DNA of 64,000 nucleotides from Oscillospiraceae bacterium (GCA_017438745.1 JAFRUS010000040.1:1-64000), one strand, 5' to 3'; positions 55,108-64,000 are shown, counted from the first letter of the stretch. Notes: generated by a model not told the origin, from the letters alone. A program made the numbers and translations.

Positions 55108-56286
55108 ATGAACAAAAGGGCGATGACAGCTTTTTCGTCAGCTATTATGCTTGCATTTTCGCTGATGCTCACATCATGCAGCGGTTCTTCTTCGGCTGCT
55201 GATGAGAATTCGGATACGGCAGAAACTGAAGTTCCTGTAACAGAGGAAGTTACTGAAGCGGTGACCGAGGTTCCTTCCGTTTACGTTGAGGTGCAGAACT
55301 CCGACATACACAGGGGAGATCTTATCCTTATAAACAGGGATTACGAATACAGTGACGGCTCAAATCCGAACATTGTAAATATTTATGAAAACAAATCAGA
55401 TTCATATAAAGTAGACAGGTCATACATGGAACTCGACAAGACCATGATTAATGCTATCAACTCCATGCTTGATGACTTTGCTGCAAAGACAGGTATAACA
55501 AATATCCTCTGCAACAGCGGATACCGTACCTACGACGAACAGAAGCAGATGTACGAGGAAGACCTTGAAAATACAGGACTTCTGGAATCTGCTCTTGTTG
55601 CACCTCCCGGACACAGTGAGCATCATTCCGGGCTGGCAATGGACTTTGCCATTGATGACGGATATGAATATCCAGCGCTCAGGAACGAAGGTGAGTATAG
55701 CTGGATCTACGCTAATGCTGCAAACTACGGACTTATTCTCCGCTATACCGAGCAGAACAAGCACATCACTAAGTACCAGGCTGAATCATGGCATTTCCGC
55801 TATGTCGGTCCTGTGCATGCATCAATGATCTACAGAATGGGCGTTGCACTCGAACAGTACGAAGGTTTCATCAAGGATTTCCAGTATGACAACCCTCTTG
55901 AATACAAATATTCCGACACGGAATTCTACAGAATCTATTTCGTACCGATGGATATGTCTTCAGACAAGACAAGTCTCCCTATCCCGTATGAATGTCTGAG
56001 CAATAACGGCGCAGAATGGCCGTATACAGTATCAGGAAACAATTCCGACGGATTTATCGTTACAGTAAAAATACCTGAACTTTCACCTGATTACGACGAT
56101 AGCTTCCTCTACATGTTCGGCGCTTCGGCTGATCCGGTAATGGCTTCAGATGACTACTCTTCAGATGATATTTCCTCATCAGATGATGAAATAACAGGCG
56201 GACTGGCCAGTGAAGACGATGACGACCAGGATGAGAATGAGGGAGAAGAAAACGCAGCCGTAAATGACGAGGATACCGGCTGGTAA
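55108..56286 (+). CDS. VanY-type D-Ala-D-Ala carboxypeptidase lipoprotein
   Basis: A 392-residue extracellular lipoprotein of peptidase family M15B that trims D-alanine from peptidoglycan stems. Lipobox LTSC (Cys near 24), then an acidic linker and a catalytic domain (~75-260) with SGYRTYDEQ, the zinc and substrate motif PGHSEHHSGLAMDF, and ESWHFRYVG with catalytic Glu and a zinc His. The C-terminal ~90 residues are extra and very acidic (SSDDISSSDDE...DDDDQDENEGEE), an unusual tail. The glgB gene begins 17 bp later, so the two may share a transcript. Confidence 0.88.
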   Translation: MNKRAMTAFSSAIMLAFSLMLTSCSGSSSAADENSDTAETEVPVTEEVTEAVTEVPSVYVEVQNSDIHRGDLILINRDYEYSDGSNPNIVNIYENKSDSYKVDRSYMELDKTMINAINSMLDDFAAKTGITNILCNSGYRTYDEQKQMYEEDLENTGLLESALVAPPGHSEHHSGLAMDFAIDDGYEYPALRNEGEYSWIYANAANYGLILRYTEQNKHITKYQAESWHFRYVGPVHASMIYRMGVALEQYEGFIKDFQYDNPLEYKYSDTEFYRIYFVPMDMSSDKTSLPIPYECLSNNGAEWPYTVSGNNSDGFIVTVKIPELSPDYDDSFLYMFGASADPVMASDDYSSDDISSSDDEITGGLASEDDDDQDENEGEENAAVNDEDTGW

Positions 56287-56303
56287 CAGGGGTGAAATAA
56301 TTT

Positions 56304-58112
56304 ATGATATTACAGGATTTTTATGACGGGAAAGCATTCGACGCATATGAGTTTTTCGGAGCACATCCTGAAAACGGAAAGACGGTTTTCAGAACATATG
56401 CACCGGCAGCGTCATCGGTAAAAGTTATCGGCAGCTTCAACGGCTGGAAAGGTGTCGAGATGACGCAGGAAGGACGAAGCGGTGTATTCACATATGTTTC
56501 AGATAATGCCCGCGCCGGAGATCTTTATAAATTCCAGATAACTTCAAGGAACGGCAGCACGGTGGATCACTGCGATCCATACGGGTTCGGCATGGAACTC
56601 AGACCGGCAAGTGCTTCGATAGTTACTGACCTTAGCGGATTTGAATGGCACGACAGAGAATGGATGGAGAAACGTACACGGAATTTCAATTCTCCTCTGA
56701 GCATCTACGAGGTGCATCTTGGTTCGTGGCATACAAACCCTGACGATGAAAACGGATGGTTCACTTACTCCGAAATAGCTGACAGGCTTATAAAATACGT
56801 TAAGGAGAACCATTTTACGCATATTGAGTTCATGCCGCTTTCCGAGCATCCGGCGGATGAATCCTGGGGGTATCAGAATACAGGATTTTTCAGTCCGACT
56901 TCACGCTACGGAACGGCGAAGGAACTTATGGAACTTGTGGACAAGTGCCACGCAAACGGCATAGGAGTTATCATTGACTTCGTTCCGGTGCATTTCGCAA
57001 TAGACAGCTACGGACTCGGACATTACGACGGTTCGGACCTTTACAACCTGCCGGATAATGATGTCGGAAACAGCGAGTGGGGAACCATGAACTTTAATCA
57101 TTCCCGCAGGGAAGTAGCTTGTTTCCTTCAGTCGTGTGCGAACTACTGGCTTAAGGAATACCATTTTGACGGAATACGAATGGATGCCATCAGCCGCGCT
57201 ATCTACTGGAACGGTGATCCGAACAGAGGCGTGAACCAGAACGCTGTTCACTTCATTTCGACCATGAATTCCGGACTTCATGCTCTTCATCCTACGGCTA
57301 TGCTCATTGCCGAGGACAGTACAGCCTTTCTTAAGGTAACTGCCGCTGCCGAATACGGCGGGCTTGGCTTTGACTACAAGTGGGATCTTGGCTGGATGAA
57401 CGATACTCTCGAATATTTCAAAGTTCCGCCGGGATACAGACCGGATCACTACTATGAACTTGTGTTCTCAATGGAATATTTCTTCAGCGAACACTTCATT
57501 CTTCCGTTTTCACACGATGAGGTGGTCCACGGAAAGGCTACCATCTCGCAGAAAATGTGGGGCGATTACGATAAAAAGTTCCCGCAGGTAAGGGCACTGT
57601 ACATGTACATGTTCGCTCATCCGGGAAAGAAACTCAACTTCATGGGCAACGAGATTGCTCAGTTCCGTGAATGGGATGAGAAGAGGGAACAGGACTGGGA
57701 TATTCTCAAGTATCCTCTTCATGACAGCTTCCACAGATATTTTGCAGAGCTTAACCGGATTTATACAACTTATGAGGCGCTGTACAGGGATGAACTCAAC
57801 GATCATAACTTCAAATGGCTCGAGTCATTTGCAAAGGATAAGTCGGTGTATGTTTTCGAGACCGGAATGGGTAAGAAAAAGATCATCTCAGCTTTCAACT
57901 TCTCTGACGAAGATCGTGGAAAAGTCTCGTTCGATGCTTCAGGAAAACGAAAGATCACTGAACTTATAAGCAGTGACTATGACATCTACAGCGGAAGCAC
58001 GCACAAGGGCGATGACAGCATCGATGTTCACTACAACAAAGCGGAGAACTATTCACGTATCACTGTACATCTTCCTCCGTTTACCGGTGTGATGTATCTT
58101 TCCGAAGAATAA
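56304..58112 (+). CDS. glgB: 1,4-alpha-glucan (glycogen) branching enzyme
   Basis: Creates alpha-1,6 branches in glycogen in the cytoplasm. The 602-residue chain has an N-terminal CBM48 (~15-110, PAASSVKVIGSFNGWKG) and a GH13 barrel. Nucleophile Asp is in DGIRMDA (near 293), acid/base Glu in LIAEDST (near 336), and His-Asp in FSHDEVVHGK (near 403). A C-terminal beta domain ends LPPFTGVMYL. Length is close to the short GlgB class without the extra N1 domain. The debranching gene follows, making a storage and mobilisation pair. Confidence 0.95.
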   Translation: MILQDFYDGKAFDAYEFFGAHPENGKTVFRTYAPAASSVKVIGSFNGWKGVEMTQEGRSGVFTYVSDNARAGDLYKFQITSRNGSTVDHCDPYGFGMELRPASASIVTDLSGFEWHDREWMEKRTRNFNSPLSIYEVHLGSWHTNPDDENGWFTYSEIADRLIKYVKENHFTHIEFMPLSEHPADESWGYQNTGFFSPTSRYGTAKELMELVDKCHANGIGVIIDFVPVHFAIDSYGLGHYDGSDLYNLPDNDVGNSEWGTMNFNHSRREVACFLQSCANYWLKEYHFDGIRMDAISRAIYWNGDPNRGVNQNAVHFISTMNSGLHALHPTAMLIAEDSTAFLKVTAAAEYGGLGFDYKWDLGWMNDTLEYFKVPPGYRPDHYYELVFSMEYFFSEHFILPFSHDEVVHGKATISQKMWGDYDKKFPQVRALYMYMFAHPGKKLNFMGNEIAQFREWDEKREQDWDILKYPLHDSFHRYFAELNRIYTTYEALYRDELNDHNFKWLESFAKDKSVYVFETGMGKKKIISAFNFSDEDRGKVSFDASGKRKITELISSDYDIYSGSTHKGDDSIDVHYNKAENYSRITVHLPPFTGVMYLSEE

Positions 58113-58226
58113 TAATAAAAACCAAAACAGGGAAACGGGGTATTTCCCGCATTTTTCTGTTTGATATAAAGGAAATTCTGATTTATCAGTGTTTCCGCAG
58201 AAAAGATAATAAAGGGGTTATGCATT

Positions 58227-60365
58227 TTGAAAAATCTTATTTCAAACATAAAGGATTCACTTCAGCCTATCGACGAGATAAACGGCTTTAAGGTAAGACC
58301 TGGATTCTATCTTATCAACGGGGCAACAGCCATCCGTAACGGTGTTAATTTCACCATCCATTCGTTCAGTGCAACATACTGCGAGCTTCTTCTTTTCAGA
58401 AAGGACGAGTCTGAACCGTATGCGGTTCTTCCGTTCCCGGAATCATACAGGATAGGCAATACTTTTTCAATGATCGTTTTTGACATCAACATTGAGGAAC
58501 TTGAATATGTTTACCGTATGGACGGACCTTACGACAAGAAGAAAGGCCTTATCTTCAACAAGCAGCATTATCTTCTTGATCCTTATGCCAGAGCTGTAAC
58601 AGGACAGGCAGAATGGGGTGTAAAGAGGAAACAGAAGAAAAACATGTACCGTGCACGAGTGGTTGACGATACATTTGACTGGGGCGACTGTCCGCAGCCG
58701 CATCTGCGTTTCCGCGATCTCATCATCTATGAACTCCATGTCCGCGGATTTACCTATGACATTTCATCCGGCGTAAAGGAAAAACGCCGCGGTACATTTG
58801 CCGGTGTCAAGGAAAAAATCCCGTACATCAAGAAACTCGGTATAAATGCTGTTGAGCTCATGCCTATCTTCGAATTCGACGAGATGGAAGATGTGCGTGT
58901 AGTTGACGACGTTACGCTTTACAACTACTGGGGTTACAACACAGTAGGATTTTTCGCACCAAATACCGGTTACACATCTGAACGTGAGCACAATCATGAA
59001 GGTCGTGAGCTTAAGACTCTCATCAAGGAACTTCATGAAAACGGAATAGAAGTTATCCTCGACGTTGTATTCAACCATACAGCCGAAGGTGATGAAAGAG
59101 GACCGGTATTCTCATTCAAGGGCATCGACAACAACATCTACTACCTTCTTACTCCGGACGGACATTACTACAACTTCAGCGGATGCGGAAACTCACTCAA
59201 CTGTAACCATCCTATCGTTCACCAGTTCATTCTTGACTGCTTAAGACACTGGGTTATCGACTACCGTATTGACGGTTTCCGTTTCGATCTCGCTGCCATC
59301 ATGGGACGTAACGAGGACGGTTCACCGATGAAGAACCCTCCTATACTTGAAGCACTTGCCTTCGACCCTATTCTCGGTAAGGTAAAGCTTATCGCCGAAG
59401 CCTGGGATGCAGGCGGACTTTATCAGGTAGGAAGCTTCCCGGCATGGAAGAGATGGGCTGAATGGAACGGCAAGTACCGTGATGATCTCCGCTGCTTCCT
59501 CAAGGGTGACGGCGGAATGGCAAAGAATGCTGTTACAAGAATCACCGGATCACGCGACCTTTACAATCCTGACCACCGCGGAAACAATGCGTCTGTAAAC
59601 TTTATCACATGTCACGACGGATTTACTCTTTACGATCTTTATGCATACAATGAAAAGCATAACGAAAAGAACGGCTGGAACAACACCGACGGTGACAACT
59701 GCAACAACAGCTGGAACTGCGGTATCGAGGGCGAGACAGATGATCCGACCGTGCTTGCACTCAGAAAGCGTCTGAGAAAGAACGCATTCGCGACACTCAT
59801 GTGCAGCCGTGGTGCAGCAATGTTCCTTGCGGGTGATGAATTCTGCAATACACAGTTTGGTAACAACAACGCCTACTGTCAGGACAACATCACATCATGG
59901 CTTGACTGGACAAGACTTGAACAGTATAAGGACATGTTCGATTTCTGTCGTTTCATGATCTCATTCAGAATGGCTCACAACGTCATCAGAAGAAAGACAA
60001 AGCAGGCTACCTGCGGTTATCCTGACATAAGTGTTCACAACGGATCTCCTTGGAACGAGAATTTCTCGAACGATACACGTCTTATCGGTATCATGTACTC
60101 CGGACGTACTACAGACGACACCGAGGATGACATGATCCTTATCCTCATCAATACATTCTGGGAAAATCTCCGCATGGAACTTCCTAATCTTCCGGGCGGA
60201 TTTACCTGGAACATTGCAATGGATACATGGTTTGACCATGAGGAAGGCGTTGACTACAATACACTCACTGAACGCCACGGCAACAGCCTTGTTGTAAAGC
60301 CGAGATCAGTGATCATTCTCAATTCTGTACGTAACGACATTTCACAGCACATGAACGGGCAGTGA
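58227..60365 (+). CDS. glgX: Glycogen debranching enzyme / isoamylase-type GH13
   Basis: Hydrolyses alpha-1,6 branches of glycogen. The 712-residue chain has an N-terminal CBM48-like domain, an LxxYELHVRGFT segment typical of the GH13_11 GlgX/isoamylase group, and GH13 residues. These are Asp in DGFRFDLAAIMGR (near 353), Glu in LIAEAWDAGG (near 390), and His-Asp in TCHDGFTLYDL (near 463). It has no signal peptide, so the substrate is internal glycogen. The start is TTG at 58227, ten bases after AAAGGGG; an ATG at 58220 is out of frame. A 114-bp gap with imperfect hairpin potential separates it from glgB. Confidence 0.93.
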   Translation: MKNLISNIKDSLQPIDEINGFKVRPGFYLINGATAIRNGVNFTIHSFSATYCELLLFRKDESEPYAVLPFPESYRIGNTFSMIVFDINIEELEYVYRMDGPYDKKKGLIFNKQHYLLDPYARAVTGQAEWGVKRKQKKNMYRARVVDDTFDWGDCPQPHLRFRDLIIYELHVRGFTYDISSGVKEKRRGTFAGVKEKIPYIKKLGINAVELMPIFEFDEMEDVRVVDDVTLYNYWGYNTVGFFAPNTGYTSEREHNHEGRELKTLIKELHENGIEVILDVVFNHTAEGDERGPVFSFKGIDNNIYYLLTPDGHYYNFSGCGNSLNCNHPIVHQFILDCLRHWVIDYRIDGFRFDLAAIMGRNEDGSPMKNPPILEALAFDPILGKVKLIAEAWDAGGLYQVGSFPAWKRWAEWNGKYRDDLRCFLKGDGGMAKNAVTRITGSRDLYNPDHRGNNASVNFITCHDGFTLYDLYAYNEKHNEKNGWNNTDGDNCNNSWNCGIEGETDDPTVLALRKRLRKNAFATLMCSRGAAMFLAGDEFCNTQFGNNNAYCQDNITSWLDWTRLEQYKDMFDFCRFMISFRMAHNVIRRKTKQATCGYPDISVHNGSPWNENFSNDTRLIGIMYSGRTTDDTEDDMILILINTFWENLRMELPNLPGGFTWNIAMDTWFDHEEGVDYNTLTERHGNSLVVKPRSVIILNSVRNDISQHMNGQ

Positions 60366-60377
60366 TGTGCGCTCACA

Positions 60378-60412
60378 ATTGTATACCTACATGCAGAAAA
60401 TAAGTTGACAAT
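60378..60412 (+). promoter_or_regulatory. BirA-like operator overlapping the bioY promoter
   Basis: Half-sites ATTGTATAC (60378-60386) and GTTGACAAT (60404-60412) form an imperfect dyad of the BirA type. The right half contains the -35 TTGACA, so repressor binding would block the promoter when biotin is plentiful. Confidence 0.6.
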
Positions 60413-60433
60413 CGTATACCGTTATGCTATAAT
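60405..60433 (+). promoter_or_regulatory. Consensus promoter of bioY
   Basis: Exact TTGACA (60405-60410), 17-bp spacer, exact TATAAT (60428-60433). Confidence 0.9.
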
Positions 60434-60480
60434 TTTATAGGATCCCAAAATATCTATCGAAAAGGAAATGATAATTTACC

Positions 60481-61056
60481 ATGACGGGAACGATCAGCTC
60501 TAACAGAAACAGGACTCTGATGATGTGTCTGTGCGCCATGTTCACAGCACTTATTGCAATCGGCGGATTTATAAAAATACCTGTGCCGCCTGTACCTTTT
60601 ACACTTCAGTTCCAGTTTACAACACTCGCAGGACTTCTGCTCGGAAAAAAATACGGTTCGGTAAGCGTTATACTTTACGTATTTCTTGGCCTTGCCGGAA
60701 TACCGATATTCACTAAAGGCGGGGGACTGTGGTACGTACTTGAACCTACTTTCGGATATATACTCGGATACATTCCGGGAACATTTCTGACCGGACTTAT
60801 CGCACATAAGGAGAAGCATCCGTCGCAGAAAAGACTGCTTGCTGCGAGCTTCGCAGGATATGCTGTAGTATATGCGGTCGGAATGACCTACTGCTACATA
60901 GTCATGAACTTCTTCCTTGAAGGAGACGGAATAAAACTCTGGCCGCTTTTCCTCAACTGCTTTCTTATCTTCGTACCGAAGGATGTTATCCTTACGGTCA
61001 TGGTTTCGATAGCAGCAAAGAAAATACTTCCGGCAACCGGAAAATATATCGACTGA
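60481..61056 (+). CDS. bioY: Biotin transporter S component
   Basis: A 191-residue membrane protein with about six helices. It shows the BioY patterns IPVPPVPFTLQFQFTTLAGLLLG (residues ~33-55) and LGLAGIPIF....GG....EPTFGYILGYIPG (~75-110). It captures biotin and works with an energy-coupling (ECF) ATPase module encoded elsewhere. The promoter overlaps a BirA-type dyad, which fits control by biotin. Single gene, ended by a bidirectional terminator shared with fprA. Confidence 0.95.
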   Translation: MTGTISSNRNRTLMMCLCAMFTALIAIGGFIKIPVPPVPFTLQFQFTTLAGLLLGKKYGSVSVILYVFLGLAGIPIFTKGGGLWYVLEPTFGYILGYIPGTFLTGLIAHKEKHPSQKRLLAASFAGYAVVYAVGMTYCYIVMNFFLEGDGIKLWPLFLNCFLIFVPKDVILTVMVSIAAKKILPATGKYID

Positions 61057-61060
61057 TAAA

Positions 61061-61112
61061 AAAAAACGGATGACATCTCGTTTAGTTACTGAGATGTCAT
61101 CCGTTTTTTTAT
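61061..61112. terminator. Bidirectional terminator between bioY and the flavoprotein gene
   Basis: 17-bp stem AAAACGGATGACATCTC with perfect partner, A-run on the left and T-run on the right. Confidence 0.92.
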
Positions 61113-61178
61113 TTTTTTATTTACAGAATAATTGTTACGCACGGCTGTACGTATCGCAGCCACAGGTCTGCATATCCG

Positions 61179-62336
61179 TTATTTACAGAGCTCGTCAGCA
61201 AGTGCTTCAAGTGCAACCTTTGAATCAGCATTAAGAGAAGACTTGATAGTTACGCTGTTCTCACAGTAAGTAATATCCTTGCTCTTTTCAAGCAGTGCGG
61301 CCATGGTTCTCTTGGCTGTCGGTGCCCAGCTTCCGTTTTCCATGAAAGCAACTGTACGGTTCTGGTATCCGCGCTCAGTAAGATGTGTGATGAATGCTCT
61401 CATGCAAGGGAATACATCACCGTTGTATGATGCAGCAGCAAGTACAAGACGGTCGTAACGGAACGCATCTTCAACGCATTCAGCCCAGTCTTCTCTTGAA
61501 AGATCGGAAATGGCAACCTTTTCGCAGCCCTTTCCCTTAAGCTTTTCAGCGAGAAGTTCAGCAGCCTTCCTGGTGTTTCCGTGGATAGATGCGTATGCGA
61601 TGAATACACCCTTATCTTCCGGCTTGTAAGATGACCATGTGTCGTACTTGTTTATGTAGTAAGCGATGTTTTCTGTAAGCACCGGTCCGTGGAGCGGACA
61701 GATAATCTGGATATCAAGCGTAGCAGCAGCCTTAAGGAGCTTCTGTACCTGCATGCCGTATTTGCCTACGATACCGAAATAATAGCGGCGTGCCTCACAG
61801 TCCCATTCATTATCTTCTGCATCAAGAGCACCGAATTTTCCGAATGCGTCAGCTGAGAAAAGCACCTTGTCTGTGCTGTCGTATGTAAGCATAACTTCCG
61901 GCCAGTGTACCATCGGAGCGAAGATGAACTTAAGTTCGTGCTTACCGAGTGAAAGTGTATCGCCGTCCTTTACTGTTACTTTTTCAAATTCAGGAAGAGT
62001 ATCAAAGAACTGTCCCATCATATTGAATGTCTGTATGTTTCCGACGATCTTTGCAGAAGGATAAGCCTTTACAAAGCTTAAAATATTTGCTGAGTGGTCA
62101 GGTTCCATGTGCTGAACTATAAGATAGTCAGGAGTCTTACCGTCAAGTGCGTTCTTAAGATTAGCAAGCCATTCGTCACCGAACTTAGCTTCAACTGAAT
62201 CCATAACAGCGATCTTTTCATCGAAAATAACATAAGAGTTGTAAGCCATTCCGTCAGGGATGATGTACTGGCTTTCGAAAAGATCAGTAACGTGGTCATT
62301 CACGCCGATGTATCTGATATCATTTGTAATAGTCAT
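61179..62336 (-). CDS. fprA: A-type flavoprotein (FprA / flavodiiron protein)
   Basis: A cytoplasmic flavodiiron protein of 385 residues that reduces oxygen or nitric oxide to protect an anaerobe. The N-terminal metallo-beta-lactamase fold carries diiron ligands in HMEPDHSAN (near residue 80), H in MVHWPE (near 145), D in FSADAFG (near 165) and H in CPLHGP (near 225). The C-terminal flavodoxin domain has the FMN loop AYASIHGNTRKAA. There is no rubredoxin extension. The ATG at 62334-62336 follows AAGGAG; an upstream in-frame start is rejected. The exact substrate, O2 or NO, is not readable. Confidence 0.93.
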   Translation of the reverse strand: MTITNDIRYIGVNDHVTDLFESQYIIPDGMAYNSYVIFDEKIAVMDSVEAKFGDEWLANLKNALDGKTPDYLIVQHMEPDHSANILSFVKAYPSAKIVGNIQTFNMMGQFFDTLPEFEKVTVKDGDTLSLGKHELKFIFAPMVHWPEVMLTYDSTDKVLFSADAFGKFGALDAEDNEWDCEARRYYFGIVGKYGMQVQKLLKAAATLDIQIICPLHGPVLTENIAYYINKYDTWSSYKPEDKGVFIAYASIHGNTRKAAELLAEKLKGKGCEKVAISDLSREDWAECVEDAFRYDRLVLAAASYNGDVFPCMRAFITHLTERGYQNRTVAFMENGSWAPTAKRTMAALLEKSKDITYCENSVTIKSSLNADSKVALEALADELCK

Positions 62337-62482
62337 TGTAAATTCTCCTTGGGTGATTTTGATTTGCGGTAATCGCATCTTTAAACATTATATCATTTTA
62401 AAGATTATTAATCAAGCTATCGGTAATTGGATATTAAGGGGCAAACAGGAATTAAACGAACTATAATATTCTATAACATGTA

Positions 62483-62511
62483 TTGACATTTCGATTTTGC
62501 CATGGTATAAT
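62483..62511 (+). promoter_or_regulatory. Consensus sigma-A promoter before the decayed nuclease gene
   Basis: Exact TTGACA (62483-62488), 17 bp, exact TATAAT (62506-62511). Confidence 0.85.
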
Positions 62512-62586
62512 ATTCTTGCTGCGGCAAATGAAAATAGTTGAATAACATTAAAGATAATGTTATAATGTAGGAGGAAGAAGAAAAAC

Positions 62587-63250
62587 ATGAAAAGACGGAC
62601 AATGTTCTGGCAGGCTTTGAAAAAGCTTGATAAGAAAGCGTATCTGGATGCAGCAGGAAAGGTGCTGCTAGGATACCGTGTTATATGTGCTTTTATTCTT
62701 AAAGCGTGTATTGAGGAACTGGCCGATTATTCAATTGAGTATATCAAAAATGAATGCATAATTGATGATCCGATAATTGCGGCGATACATGTTCACAGGA
62801 ATACCTGCGAAAAAATTTGTTAATACGATCAACAGGTATCACTTTACAGAGGAAAATATCCTTGGCAGTGCCAAGCTTCCGGTTTCAGATTACGACAAGG
62901 CAGATGTTATCCTTGTTGGACTGCACACAAACGGCGATGAAGGTAAATGCGGAAATGAAATGATCGATATGCTCAGCGTTGTTTTTGATAAGGAGAAGGA
63001 AGCGAAGGAAAAGCAGGATGAACTGGAACACGAATACGGAATAAAGATGACGAGGGAATACAGTGAGGTGGTCGATAATATGTGCAATATCAGTAAGTAC
63101 TATACTCAGGAAAGCGATGAAGCGAGAAAGGATCTTGATGAGGCAAGAAAGAATCTTGATGAAGCTGTGAAAAAAGCTGAAAAGTATTTGGAAAAACTTA
63201 GAAGCCTTGGCGTGTCAGAAAAAGAAATCGCTGAAGTTATGAACAACTGA
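62587..63250 (+). pseudogene. Remnant of an Rpn-type PD-(D/E)XK nuclease gene
   Basis: Two overlapping frames in different phases. The first (62587-62823) resembles the start of the PD-(D/E)XK recombination-promoting nuclease family (YRVICAFILKACIEELADYSIEYI). The second (62777-63250) matches the family's C-terminal half (TINRYHFTEENILG..., KEKEAKEKQDELEHEYGIKMTREY, DNMCNIS) and ends in a Lys/Glu coiled coil. The middle ~85 residues carrying the catalytic core are missing, and the halves are out of frame. It retains a consensus promoter and AGGAGG-type site, so a short inactive protein may still be made. Confidence 0.65.
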
Positions 63251-63254
63251 ATCG

Positions 63255-63308
63255 GTACGCCTGACGGCGTGCTATTGAAAAACAGCACCTCTGCCGAGGC
63301 GCTGTTTG
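63255..63308. repeat. Double-hairpin repeat, copy e
   Basis: GGTACGCC-TGA-CGGCGTGC followed by AAACAGC..CCTC-TGCC-GAGG..GCTGTTT, joined by CTATTGAAAAA as in the other copies. It probably serves as a terminator before the GH16 gene. Confidence 0.6.
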
Positions 63309-63358
63309 CTTATAAATGAATATTATTTTATAGAAAATAGTCCGGGGGGATAAATATA

Positions 63359-64000
63359 ATGAATTTGAATAAAAAAAGAAAAGCAGCTCTTGCCTGTGTG
63401 CTTTCGGGCGCTTTGCTGCTTACGGGAACGCCGTATTATTCTTCGTTTTTAGCTGAACATGCTTATGCGGAGGCGGAGACGCTTACAGTTACATCCATGC
63501 AGCCGACTCAGGGCCCTGTAGTGGAGGCGAATGAGACAGGCGGTTCCGGGTTTACTTTTCCTGTGTTCAACGGCGATGAATCGATAAAATATGAGCAGGT
63601 GGCTGCTGATATACGTTTGTTTGCAAAGACTGATAAGGATGCCGACTGGGTAAGCATCGACAATAATGCCGACAGCGGCTGGATATATGACCAGAACTTC
63701 GGACATTTCTGGGACGGACCGGGCGGATTCTGGTTTCACGTTAAGGAAGAGACTTACGTAAGACTTCAGTCTGCATCAGATCCGTCAGTTTATCTTGACT
63801 ACACGATAACAGCCGACAAGGTCGCACCTCGTCCTGATCCTGCTGAAAGTGAAAAGCTTGTGTTCGGAACAGATGAGAACCCTGAAATCGAAGGCTGGGA
63901 TCTTGTATGGAACGACGAGTTTTCCGGAAATGATATAGAGGGACGAAACTGGACTCATCAGACCGGCTATTTTTTAAATGAGGATCCCGGAACCTGGGGA
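63359..64000 (+). CDS. Secreted GH16-type beta-glucanase (partial, runs off right edge)
   Basis: About 214 codons are visible. The start (ATG at 63359, preceded by GGGGGGA) gives a signal peptide of ~35 residues ending near AYAEA. A ~150-residue region with no clear match, possibly beta-rich and carbohydrate-binding, follows. Then LVWNDEFSGNDIEGRNWTHQTGYF begins, typical of the first strand of GH16 laminarinase/lichenase domains. The catalytic ExDxxE motif lies beyond the window. Function as an endo-beta-1,3- or 1,3-1,4-glucanase is therefore inferred from the domain start only. Confidence 0.8.
   Translation, partial: MNLNKKRKAALACVLSGALLLTGTPYYSSFLAEHAYAEAETLTVTSMQPTQGPVVEANETGGSGFTFPVFNGDESIKYEQVAADIRLFAKTDKDADWVSIDNNADSGWIYDQNFGHFWDGPGGFWFHVKEETYVRLQSASDPSVYLDYTITADKVAPRPDPAESEKLVFGTDENPEIEGWDLVWNDEFSGNDIEGRNWTHQTGYFLNEDPGTWG

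Noticed and set aside
1..64000. tRNA, rRNA or insertion-sequence transposase genes
   Set aside because: None recognised on either strand by reading; no cloverleaf, rRNA signature or transposase motif was seen. A tRNAscan or IS search would settle this.

Overview
The window looks like chromosome of a cellulosome-producing ruminal Clostridia species, most likely Ruminococcus flavefaciens or a close relative. The reasons are moderate GC, strong GGAGG-type ribosome binding sites, a run of secreted multi-domain xylanases with internal dockerins, a dockerin-bearing GH5 cellulase, and glycogen genes beside housekeeping genes in a typical Firmicute order. The species name is inference; no rRNA gene is present.

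Layout. (1) 1-14.8 kb: four tandem minus-strand genes for giant secreted xylan-degrading enzymes. Each has a near-identical signal peptide and promoter and a variable N-terminal half (GH11 type A or B, then CBM22, GH10 or CE1 modules). The second half, dockerin-GH11-CE4, is nearly constant. A conserved ~54-bp element lies 205-250 bp upstream of every start codon. The first gene runs off the left edge. A divergent cytoplasmic SGNH hydrolase follows. (2) 16.5-30.5 kb: housekeeping genes: purL, mtaB, an HPr-like gene lacking the phospho-histidine, pgi, a P-loop protein, DUF177-rpmF, and der-plsY-gpsA with a diguanylate cyclase and a flavin reductase. (3) 30.6-45.4 kb: an AT-richer accessory region. 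It holds a two-component system, an XRE membrane regulator, a GNAT toxin-like pair, a DUF4869/ATPase pair, lipoproteins, several decayed genes, dispersed double-hairpin repeats, a ~150-bp repeat with 10-bp iterons, and an ECF sigma/anti-sigma operon. (4) 45.4-54.9 kb: a plant cell-wall sugar block: a solute-binding protein, GH105, two permeases and an AraC regulator in one operon, then a GH5 cellulase with dockerin and a divergent XylR-like regulator. (5) 55.1-63.3 kb: a VanY-type peptidase, glgB, glgX, bioY with a BirA-like operator, an FprA flavoprotein and a decayed Rpn-type nuclease gene. (6) A GH16 gene starts at 63.36 kb and runs off the right edge.

How the genes fit together. The secreted xylanases, esterases, GH5 and GH16 enzymes would open xylan, cellulose and mixed-linkage or related beta-glucans outside the cell, largely as cellulosome components docked through their dockerins. 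The SGNH hydrolase could deacetylate imported oligosaccharides. The GH105 operon would import and finish unsaturated pectin fragments. glgB and glgX would store and remobilise the glucose as glycogen. The strongest unexplained signal is the conserved element upstream of all four xylanase genes. The most unusual gene architecture is the constant 3' cassette joined to exchanged 5' modules.
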